Shown piece by piece: positions 58,072 to 64,000 of a stretch of DNA of 64,000 bases. Under the pieces are notes generated by a model. That model was not told where the DNA came from, ran no database searches, and worked only from the letters and a program-made list of their open reading frames with translations. This stretch comes from DASUWK01 sp036378435 (GTDB taxonomy: Bacteria > Chloroflexota > Dormibacteria > Dormibacterales > Dormibacteraceae): the NCBI GenBank assembly GCA_036378435.1, contig DASUWK010000070.1:15428-79427 (forward strand), in the 5' to 3' direction. Position 1 is the stretch's first letter; each line of letters begins with the position of its first letter. Both the position numbers and the translations under genes were made by a program.

Positions 58072-59388
58072 ATGATGCGCAGATCGAGATCAGATTCAGG
58101 GCGTACGCGGGCCGTCGCGCGCGAGCGGCCGGTCGGCCTTGATGGAGTCGATGGCGTCGGCCACCCACACCTCGCTCCGCCCGGCTGGGAAATCGGCCGG
58201 CCGGTCAGCGAGCTGGCGTCCGAAGCGCCGCTGTCGACGGCGCAGGCGGTGGCCGTCACCCTCGCCGTGCTCTCGGCGCTGGGCGAGCTCCACAGCCAGG
58301 GACAGACTCACGGCCACGTGTCGCCATCCGCGGTCGGCGTCGGCACCGACGGTTGGGTGCGCCTTTCGGTAGACGCCGCCGAGTCCGGTGAACGCGGGGC
58401 GCAGGGAGACGTCCAGGACGTCGGGAAGCTGCTCTGCGAACTCATGCAGGTGGAGGTCGAGCCGAACCCCGTCCTGCCGGGAGCGCCGGCTGAGAAGGCA
58501 GCGCCTGCCCTCGTCGCGCTCGGTCGCAAGGTTGCCTCGGAGCCGCCGGCGTGGTCGGTCGACGAGGTCTGGGTCGCGATCAGGGACGCGGCCGGCTTCT
58601 GGGGCGCGGAGCCTCAGCTGGTCGATGCGCTGGGGGAGCTGGCGGACCGCGTGGCGGGCACAGGGCCGATCGAGCGGGCTGTCACCCGCGTGATCCCAGG
58701 TCCGCCGCTGCGAGCAGAGGCTCCGCCCACCGCGCCTGAGCCCGGCGGCGACCGCCACGCCTTGACTCTGCCCCGGATCAGCCTGACGAAGGCGGTCCTG
58801 CCGGCTCTGCCTTCCCCATCCCAGGTCCCGTTGCCCAAGATCGCCTCGCCGCGATCGGTGCTGGCGTCGCGGTTCGCCAAGGTCGCCGGCGCCGCCGTGA
58901 CCGGGGGCATCCTGTTGGGCGCCCTCGCAGGCGCCCTGGCGACGCACTCGGGTTCCGCGCGAGCGTCAGCCGCTCGCCGCCCAATTCCCAAGCACGTCTC
59001 CGTCCCGGCGCCGGCCAAGCCGGCCAGCCTCTACGCCTCGTCGCCGGACGCCGCCGTGTCGATGTTCTTCCAGCTCGTCCAGCAGCAGAAGCTCGACCAG
59101 GCCGCGCTGCTCTGGAAGCCGAAGATGGCGGCCGCGGTGGACCTCCAGAGCCGGTTCGGCGGCATCACGTCGATCGATCTCCGTCGCAACAGCGTGGCGG
59201 CCGAGAACGACCAGCTCGGTATTGCGACGGTCGCGGTGGACTGGCTCGAGACCGACGCGGACGGATCGACGCACGAGTTCTCGGGCGTGATCTACACCGA
59301 CAGCGGACCGCTGCTCTGGCGGTGGGATAGCTGGCGCGTGAACGAGGTCACCGCGCCGTCGAATGGCGACGGCGGGGACGGCGGTTAG
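58072..59388 (+). CDS. Transmembrane pseudokinase 2 (kinase C-lobe remnant, extracellular NTF2-like domain)
   Basis: 438 residues (start ATG 58072 or 58075). The N-lobe is largely gone. Residues 40-200 keep kinase C-lobe features: ELASEAPLSTAQAVAVTLAV, then LGELHSQGQTHGHVSPSAVG, where HRD has become HGH, and a regulatory helix region. One TM helix lies at 271-292 (VAGAAVTGGILLGALAGALA). The extracellular part (310-430), SPDAAVSMFFQLVQQQKLDQAALLW followed by beta strands, looks like an NTF2/SnoaL-type fold. It lies 54 bases after the M23 gene in the ftsEX cluster. Function unknown. Confidence 0.75.
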   Translation: MMRRSRSDSGRTRAVARERPVGLDGVDGVGHPHLAPPGWEIGRPVSELASEAPLSTAQAVAVTLAVLSALGELHSQGQTHGHVSPSAVGVGTDGWVRLSVDAAESGERGAQGDVQDVGKLLCELMQVEVEPNPVLPGAPAEKAAPALVALGRKVASEPPAWSVDEVWVAIRDAAGFWGAEPQLVDALGELADRVAGTGPIERAVTRVIPGPPLRAEAPPTAPEPGGDRHALTLPRISLTKAVLPALPSPSQVPLPKIASPRSVLASRFAKVAGAAVTGGILLGALAGALATHSGSARASAARRPIPKHVSVPAPAKPASLYASSPDAAVSMFFQLVQQQKLDQAALLWKPKMAAAVDLQSRFGGITSIDLRRNSVAAENDQLGIATVAVDWLETDADGSTHEFSGVIYTDSGPLLWRWDSWRVNEVTAPSNGDGGDGG

Positions 59389-59391
59389 CTC

Positions 59392-60750
59392 CTACGTTTC
59401 GGGGAACCGCAGCACCAGCCGGGCCAGGTGCTGGACCGCACGCCGAAAGTCCTCGATCCGCATGAACTCGTTGGGGCTGTGCGCGCGGTTCGCGGCTCCG
59501 AATCCCACGCCGGGTGCGATGACGGGCACGCCTGCCTGCGTGAACAGGAACATCGGCGTGGTGCCACCCCCGAGCGGCGTGATCTGCGGCGGCCTGCCGT
59601 AGACCTCTTCCGCGATCTCGGCGGTCAGCTTGACCACGGGCGCGTCGGGGTCGGTGATGCCAGGCGGTTCGCCAGCGAGCTCGATGACCTCGACGTCCTC
59701 GAAGCCGTGACTGTCCAGGTGTTTGCGGAGCTTGCGCAGGATGTCCGCCGGGTCCTGGTTCGGGACGAGGCGGAAGTCGATCTTGGCCACGGCCTCCGAC
59801 GGGATGACCGTCTTCGTTCCCTCGCCTTGATAGCCGGAACCGAACCCGGCGACGTTGCAGGTGGGCTCGAAGAAGGCGCGATCGATCGGCGACGGCTCCG
59901 TCAGCAGACGCTCCAGCCCGAACTCCTCGCGGTACTCCGCCGCTCGATCCGGGAACTCAGCGAGGAGCTGGTCCTCCCGCGCCGTCGGCGGCCGGACGGC
60001 GTCGTAGAAGCCGTCGACCTGGATGCGGCCGTCTGGGTCCTTGAGCGATGAGATCGCCCAGATCAGGCGCCACGCGGCGTTCGGGAGCAGGTTCGCGCCG
60101 CCGGAGTGCGCGTCGCGCGAGATCGTCTTCACGCGCAGCTCGACGTAGAGCAGCCCCCTGGCGCCCAGCCGGATGATCGGCGAGCCGTCGGATTCGATCC
60201 CGCCCTCCTCCCAGACGGCCGCGTCGCAGCGCAGTCGCTCGCGGTTCTCCGCCACCCAGCGCGGCAGGTTCACGCTGCCGGACTCCTCCTCGCCCTCCGC
60301 GAGCCAGAGGAGGTTGCACGGATACGAGCCTGTGATCGCTTTGACGGTGTCAACCGCCGCCAGGCGCGCGATGAATTCGCCTTTGTCGTCCTTCGCCCCT
60401 CGCGCATAGACCGAGCCGTTGCGCCGCGAGAGCTCGAAAGGAGGCGTCTCCCACAGCTCCAGCGGCTCCGGCGGCTGCACGTCGTAGTGGTTGTAGAAGA
60501 GCAGGGTGTGACTGGGGTCGGCGCCTTCGGCGCGGGCGACGACCACCGGATGACCGGCCGTCGGGCTGATCTCGGCGTCGAAGCCGCGAGCCCGCAGGAG
60601 CTCCTGGACCAGCGCCGCGCACTCGTCGATGCCTTCGTGGCGCGCCGACACGCTGGGAATTGCGCACAGCCTGGCCAGCTCGTCCAGCCAGCGGTCGATG
60701 TTCTCGTCGATGTAGGCATCGACCTTGTTCTTGGTCTCGATCTCGATCAT
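59392..60750 (-). CDS. M20 family dipeptidase
   Basis: 452 residues. Metal-binding motifs of the M20/ArgE/CNDP family: LFYNHYDVQPPEP, GAKDDKGEFIAR, LAEGEEESGSVNL with the catalytic Glu pair, and the C-terminal HSPNEFMRIEDF. The dimerisation lid lies between about 190 and 320. Cytoplasmic, as no signal is present. It cleaves dipeptides or N-acyl amino acids; the substrate is not evident. It converges with pseudokinase 2, leaving three bases. Confidence 0.93.
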   Translation of the reverse strand: MIEIETKNKVDAYIDENIDRWLDELARLCAIPSVSARHEGIDECAALVQELLRARGFDAEISPTAGHPVVVARAEGADPSHTLLFYNHYDVQPPEPLELWETPPFELSRRNGSVYARGAKDDKGEFIARLAAVDTVKAITGSYPCNLLWLAEGEEESGSVNLPRWVAENRERLRCDAAVWEEGGIESDGSPIIRLGARGLLYVELRVKTISRDAHSGGANLLPNAAWRLIWAISSLKDPDGRIQVDGFYDAVRPPTAREDQLLAEFPDRAAEYREEFGLERLLTEPSPIDRAFFEPTCNVAGFGSGYQGEGTKTVIPSEAVAKIDFRLVPNQDPADILRKLRKHLDSHGFEDVEVIELAGEPPGITDPDAPVVKLTAEIAEEVYGRPPQITPLGGGTTPMFLFTQAGVPVIAPGVGFGAANRAHSPNEFMRIEDFRRAVQHLARLVLRFPET

Positions 60751-60811
60751 GACTTCCTTTGTAGCCGATCCCGGAGTGTGAGCGGTTCGTCGGAATGCCC
60801 AAACGTGGGAC

Positions 60812-60840
60812 TTGTTCCGTAAACGATTCTGTGACTAAAT
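60812..60840 (+). promoter_or_regulatory. Promoter and leader hairpin of the 134-residue membrane protein
   Basis: TTGTTC (60812-60817), a 17-base spacer and CTAAAT (60835-60840). The leader then holds GCTGTC-N5-GACAGC (60852-60868) and a strong GGAGG nine bases before TTG 60900. Confidence 0.5.
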
Positions 60841-60899
60841 GTGATCAGCCCGCTGTCATGTAGACAGCATCCTCAGTAAGACTTGGAGGTTTTTGAGCC

Positions 60900-61304
60900 T
60901 TGAGCAATCCGAGGTCGCTCCTTTTCTCGGTCGTGAGCGCGCTGTTCGGCATGTCCTTGGTCGCGGCGGGGATCCTGTCCATCCCCGGCGTGCAGATCCT
61001 GCCGTTGGGTCAGTACATCCTGGGCGCCAACGAGCCCATTGCGGTGCTCGTGCTCGGGATCGGCTTCCTGGTGGCTGCGATCGAGAAGATCGTGCAGCCG
61101 ACCTTCGTCCGCCTCGCGATCATCTACGCGCTCGCTTCGATCATCTTCCAGTTGGTCGCCGGTTCCCAGGCCGGCCACACCCTAGTCCAGGCCATCGCCG
61201 TCCCGGTCATCGCGGCGGTCCTCCTGGTCGTCCTCAGCCCGGACCCGAAGGCGATCATCCCCTCAACCTCGGCGGCGGCGGACACCGCCCCGAAGCCGGC
61301 CTAG
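60900..61304 (+). CDS. Four-helix membrane protein, unknown (134 residues)
   Basis: Hydrophobic segments LLFSVVSALFGMSLVAAGI, PIAVLVLGIGFLVAAIEKI, LAIIYALASIIFQLVAG and LVQAIAVPVIAAVLLVVL, then a short Ala/Pro tail. No family recognised. TTG start with GGAGG at ideal spacing and its own promoter, so it is transcribed on its own. It ends in a strong palindromic terminator. Confidence 0.75.
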   Translation: MSNPRSLLFSVVSALFGMSLVAAGILSIPGVQILPLGQYILGANEPIAVLVLGIGFLVAAIEKIVQPTFVRLAIIYALASIIFQLVAGSQAGHTLVQAIAVPVIAAVLLVVLSPDPKAIIPSTSAAADTAPKPA

Positions 61305-61319
61305 AACGCCCTTCAGTAC

Positions 61320-61345
61320 CCGGTCCGAGCGCGCTCGGACCGGGG
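61320..61345. terminator. Perfect 26-bp palindrome, bidirectional terminator
   Basis: The 13-base arms CCCGGTCCGAGCG and CGCTCGGACCGGG are exactly complementary with no loop bases. It lies between convergent stop codons (61304 and 61357). There is no clear U-tract on either side. Confidence 0.7.
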
Positions 61346-61356
61346 TTGCCTCCCTC

Positions 61357-61881
61357 TTAGGAGCAGGACCAGGCGGAGCCGCCGCGCCGGGCGTAGATCC
61401 AAGCCGCCGCCCTCGCGTTCGCGACGGCGTCGAAGGGCGACTGAGATGCGTACGGCGTCCCCGCCCAGGTGCCCGGCATGATCTGGAACAGGCCCGAGGC
61501 GCCGCTCGGGTTGCGGGCGCTGGGGTTGTCGCCGGACTCGCACCGGGCTACTCGCTCCGCCCAGGTGACGGCTCCCGCGCCGAGGGGCGCAAAGGCCTGC
61601 TGGATGATCTGCTGGATCGTGCCCGAGTAGCGAGACGGCGCCGGCGCCGCGATTGGTCGTGCCGGCGGCGCCGTTGCCGCGGTCGAGGCGGGAAGCACGG
61701 CGGCGGCGAGGACCACACCGTCGATCTCGCGGCGGCGCGGAATGATCAGTCGGGCGTTCGGCACCGGCCGCGTCGTTGACGTGGCCGGCCTTTGGTGCGC
61801 GTGAGGGTGCGGCAGCAGTGCCGCCACGTGGGCGATCAGAACCGTGAACGCAAGCGCGAGCGCGCGCATGAGCTGTTGCAT
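61357..61881 (-). CDS. Secreted lytic-transglycosylase/Rpf-like protein
   Basis: 174 residues. N-terminal signal segment (LMRALALAFTVLIAHVAALL), a Pro/Ala/Thr linker to about 85, and a C-terminal lysozyme-like domain: AERVARCESGDNPSARNPSGASGLFQIMPGTW with the catalytic Glu in CESG, then DAVANARAAAWIYARRGGSAWSC. SLT enzymes and resuscitation-promoting factors share this core. It would cut wall glycan outside the cell. ATG with AAGGAG six bases upstream. Confidence 0.85.
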   Translation of the reverse strand: MQQLMRALALAFTVLIAHVAALLPHPHAHQRPATSTTRPVPNARLIIPRRREIDGVVLAAAVLPASTAATAPPARPIAAPAPSRYSGTIQQIIQQAFAPLGAGAVTWAERVARCESGDNPSARNPSGASGLFQIMPGTWAGTPYASQSPFDAVANARAAAWIYARRGGSAWSCS

Positions 61882-62071
61882 GGATGCTCCTTCGGTGGGA
61901 CGCCATAGGTCGGATGAGCGTCTTCGGGACCCTGAGCCGGGATGGGTCGGGAGCTGTGAGCGGCTCGGGCGCTAGCTGTTTCGTACGCCACCGTACCAAA
62001 TCTCCGCCCCAAGTCGCCGCAAAGTCATGGAATAGGCCCCGCCCACCGGGGTGGTTACACTCGTTGAACAG
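61882..62071. other. Intergenic part upstream of the sulfonate transporter leader
   Basis: 190 bases between the divergent transglycosylase start and the leader peptide; with the leader the gene-poor stretch is 347 bases. It must hold promoters for both directions. I see TTACACTCGTTGAACAG just before the leader ATG and no clear -35/-10 pair. Confidence 0.4.
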
Positions 62072-62164
62072 ATGGCAGATGCAAAGGCCGCCGGCACGAT
62101 CCTGACCAGGCGGCGCCACCTCGACTTCGCGCGTCACACCACCTGCTCCTGTCCGAGCCGCTGA
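62072..62164 (+). CDS. Putative cysteine-sensing leader peptide (30 residues)
   Basis: A short frame ATG to TGA, 64 bases before the ssuA-like gene. The peptide ends ILTRRRHLDFARHTTCSCPS, with two cysteine codons four to six codons before its last residue. Actinobacterial sulfur-assimilation operons are preceded by leader peptides of this R-R-x-H-x-D-x2-R...C type, which act as cysteine-dependent attenuators. Stalling on scarce Cys-tRNA would then open the downstream start. The following sequence can form alternative hairpins. Confidence 0.7.
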   Translation: MADAKAAGTILTRRRHLDFARHTTCSCPSR

Positions 62165-62194
62165 TCTAGCCGGCTCGCGCTTCTAGCGCCGGAC

Positions 62195-62211
62195 GGCGGG
62201 CCGGACCCGCC
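62195..62211 (+). promoter_or_regulatory. Hairpin between the leader peptide and ssuA
   Basis: GGCGGG, loop CCGGA, CCCGCC ends four bases before the AGGA ribosome site (62216-62219) of the ssuA-like gene. An alternative fold uses CCGGC...GCCGG with GCGC-TTCTA-GCGC just upstream. This fits attenuation by sequestering translation initiation. Confidence 0.5.
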
Positions 62212-62228
62212 CTGACAGGAAAAACCAC

Positions 62229-63257
62229 ATGAATCGACTGACGAAGGCTCTGCTATTTGCCGCGCTGGCGGCGGTGACCGCCTGCGGCGGCTCGGCCGCG
62301 GCCGACTCCGGGCACGTAACGCTCCGGCTCGGCTACCAGCCCAACCTGACCCACGCGACTGCGCTGGTCGGCGTCGGCCAGGGCTACTTCAGACGCGCGC
62401 TCGGCGGCGCGACGCTCGTCACGACCCCGTTCAACGCCGGGCCGGACGAGGTGGAGGCGCTGCTCTCCAACTCCATCGACGCGGCCTACCTCGGCCCCAA
62501 CCCAGCCGTCAACGCCTACGTGAAGTCGCACGGTTCCGCGATCCGCGTCGTCGCCGGGGCGGCGGAGGGCGGCGCCGGCCTAGTCGTCCGTTCCGGCCTG
62601 TCGACGGCGGCCGCGCTCAAGGGCAAGACGCTCGCCACCCCGCAGCTCGGCAATACCCAGGACGTGGCTCTGCGGTACTGGCTCAAGCAGCAGGGCCTGC
62701 AGACCAGCACGACGGGCGGCGGCGACGTCCGCATCATCACCGAAGACAACGCGACGACCCTCACTGCTTTCAAGGCCGGTCAGATTGATGGTGCCTGGGT
62801 CCCTGAGCCGTGGCTCTCGCGGCTGATCGTCGAGGGCAAGGGCAACCTGTTCGTCGACGAGCGCACCCTTTGGCCCGCGGGCGAGTTCGCGACGACGCTG
62901 CTGGCGGTTCGGACCAGCTTCTTGCAGGCCCACCCGGACACTGTGAAGGCCCTTCTCCGCGGGCAGGTCGACGCGAACACTTTTCTGAGCTCGCAGCCCG
63001 CAGCGGCCCAGGCTGCGACGAACGACGCCCTCTCGAACTTGACAGGCAAGAAGCTGAGCCCAGCAGTCCTCCAGAGCGCATGGGTGCGGCTCACGTTCAC
63101 CAACGACCCCGTCGCCGCCACCGTCCAGGTCGCCGCGGCCCATGCCTACACTCTCGGCCTGCTCACGTCGAAGCCCGATCTCAAGGGTCTTTTCGATCTC
63201 ACCCTCCTCAACCAGGTGCTGGCGGCCGACCATATGTCCGCGGTGCCGGCGTCATGA
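62229..63257 (+). CDS. ssuA: Sulfonate-type ABC transporter substrate-binding lipoprotein
   Basis: 342 residues. Lipoprotein signal with lipobox LAAVTAC (Cys19). LRLGYQPNLTHATALVGVGQGYF, then SNSIDAAYLGPNPAVNAYVKSHG, LKGKTLATPQLGNTQDVALRYWL and IDGAWVPEPWLSRLIVE follow the SsuA/TauA/NMT1 pattern. Probable ligands are aliphatic sulfonates or taurine; nitrate and thiamine-precursor binders are relatives. The upstream cysteine leader peptide supports sulfur. ATG with AGGA upstream; TGA overlaps the ATPase start in ATGA. Confidence 0.88.
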   Translation: MNRLTKALLFAALAAVTACGGSAAADSGHVTLRLGYQPNLTHATALVGVGQGYFRRALGGATLVTTPFNAGPDEVEALLSNSIDAAYLGPNPAVNAYVKSHGSAIRVVAGAAEGGAGLVVRSGLSTAAALKGKTLATPQLGNTQDVALRYWLKQQGLQTSTTGGGDVRIITEDNATTLTAFKAGQIDGAWVPEPWLSRLIVEGKGNLFVDERTLWPAGEFATTLLAVRTSFLQAHPDTVKALLRGQVDANTFLSSQPAAAQAATNDALSNLTGKKLSPAVLQSAWVRLTFTNDPVAATVQVAAAHAYTLGLLTSKPDLKGLFDLTLLNQVLAADHMSAVPAS

Positions 63258-64000
63258 CGGCCATCCGCGCCGCCCTGCAGCCGATCATCCAGGAGGACGT
63301 CGCCGTTCGCATCGACAACCTGTCCAAGGTCTACGGGCGCGGCCCGGAAGCGTTGGTCGCCCTGCGCGGCGTCTCCTTGGAGCTGCCGCGCGGCGAGTTC
63401 GTGTGCCTGGTCGGCGTCTCCGGCTGCGGCAAGAGCACGCTGCTCAACCTGGCTGCCGGCCTGGAGCGTCCGACGGGCGGCACCGTGGACCTCGACGGAG
63501 CGCGGACGGCGCTCATGTTCCAGGACGCCGCTCTATTTCCCTGGCTGACTGCGCTCGGCAACGTCGAGCTCGCTTTGCGCCTCCGCGGCGTCTCGGGTAG
63601 CGCGCGCCGTGAGAGGGCACTCGAGCTGCTGGGGCTGGTGCGGCTGGACGGGTTCGCCGCCAAGCGCCCGCACGAGCTGTCCGGGGGTATGCGCCAGCGT
63701 GTCGCGCTGGCCCGGGCGCTGGCCCAGGACGCCGACGTGCTGCTCATGGACGAGCCGTTCGGGGCGCTGGACGCCATGACCAGGGACCTGCTGCACGACG
63801 AGCTGGACCGCATCTGCACCGAGCGCAAGCTGACCGTGCTGTTCGTCACGCACAACGTGCGGGAGGCGGTCCGGCTCGGGACCCGGGTGGTGGTGCTCAG
63901 CAGCCGGCCGGGCCGGGTCATCGAAGATTTCGGGATCAAGCATCCGCGGCCCCGTCGCATCGATTCCTCCGAGGTCTCCGGCCAGGCGGCTGAGATCACC
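63254..64000 (+). CDS. ssuB: Sulfonate-type ABC transporter ATPase, partial
   Basis: The frame continues past the right edge; 249 codons are visible. Walker A LVGVSGCGKSTLLNL, Q-loop ALMFQDAALFPWL, signature LSGGMRQRVALARAL, Walker B VLLMDEPFGALD and switch His in VTHN, as in SsuB/TauB/NrtD. Start ATG 63254 overlaps the ssuA stop. A permease gene (ssuC) should follow outside the window. Confidence 0.93.
   Translation, partial: MTAIRAALQPIIQEDVAVRIDNLSKVYGRGPEALVALRGVSLELPRGEFVCLVGVSGCGKSTLLNLAAGLERPTGGTVDLDGARTALMFQDAALFPWLTALGNVELALRLRGVSGSARRERALELLGLVRLDGFAAKRPHELSGGMRQRVALARALAQDADVLLMDEPFGALDAMTRDLLHDELDRICTERKLTVLFVTHNVREAVRLGTRVVVLSSRPGRVIEDFGIKHPRPRRIDSSEVSGQAAEIT

Noticed and set aside
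61882..62228. SAM or other known riboswitch upstream of ssuA
   Set aside because: I could not find the conserved core of a known sulfur-related riboswitch; the leader peptide explains the region better.

Overview
The window is one GC-rich bacterial chromosome segment, densely coding, with many GTG and TTG starts and many 1- and 4-base stop/start overlaps. There is no plasmid, phage, insertion sequence, CRISPR array, rRNA or tRNA that I could recognise. Several traits point to a terrabacterial lineage (Actinobacteriota, Chloroflexota or the Dormibacterota-like groups near them). These are LexA boxes of the CGAAC-N4-GTTCG type, a cysteine-codon leader peptide before a sulfonate transporter, a CysM plus JAMM-protease pair, FtsEX with an M23 hydrolase, and a HutH with a Cys-Ser-Gly cofactor triad. 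The exact phylum is not proven by the sequence.

Layout. 1-3.0 kb: end of an aminotransferase gene, hflX, then lexA divergent from a small LysM membrane protein whose promoter contains a perfect SOS box. 3.0-8.3 kb: a partial Tad/Flp pilus-type locus (tadC, cpaB, two TadE-like and one large TadG-like protein). 8.4-14 kb: a frameshifted cupin gene with a divergent MarR regulator, an AI-2E family permease, a small unknown gene under a second perfect SOS box, and a TetR/acyl-CoA dehydrogenase pair. 13.5-18.2 kb (minus strand): a tightly overlapping eight-gene operon running sulfur carrier, tRNA thiolase, pyrF, a LOR/SDH-type enzyme, an acetyltransferase, a small Lys-rich protein and two half-size TauE proteins. 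18.2-24.8 kb: nadE, then a pyruvate dehydrogenase operon in which E3 and E1-alpha are fused. 24.8-29 kb: a secreted protein, a two-component system and der. 29-34.3 kb: a glycogen-debranching-like enzyme, a GT4 glycosyltransferase and a universal-stress-protein/glucosyl-3-phosphoglycerate synthase fusion (compatible-solute or storage-sugar chemistry). 34.3-38.4 kb (minus): eno, a trans-sulfuration enzyme, a small membrane protein, cysM and a JAMM protease. 38.4-45.6 kb: two D,D-carboxypeptidases, a very large membrane protein, isocitrate dehydrogenase with a 7Fe ferredoxin, and a secreted CAP-domain protein. 45.7-53.6 kb: two membrane proteins and a histidine-utilisation operon (hutH-hutU-hutF-hutI).

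53.6-59.4 kb is the most unusual part. ftsE-ftsX and an EnvC/PcsB-like M23 peptidase are bracketed by two single-pass membrane proteins with degenerate kinase domains (HGA and HGH in place of HRD) and different extracellular domains. This suggests a signalling or scaffolding layer for FtsEX-controlled septal wall hydrolysis. 59.4-64 kb: an M20 dipeptidase, a small membrane protein, a secreted lytic-transglycosylase-like protein, and the start of a sulfonate-type ABC transporter operon behind a probable cysteine attenuation leader peptide.

Two themes recur. One is LexA boxes placed in the 18-bp spacer of sigma70-type promoters. The other is -10-like hexamers only 7-13 bases before start codons, which implies many leaderless or near-leaderless transcripts.
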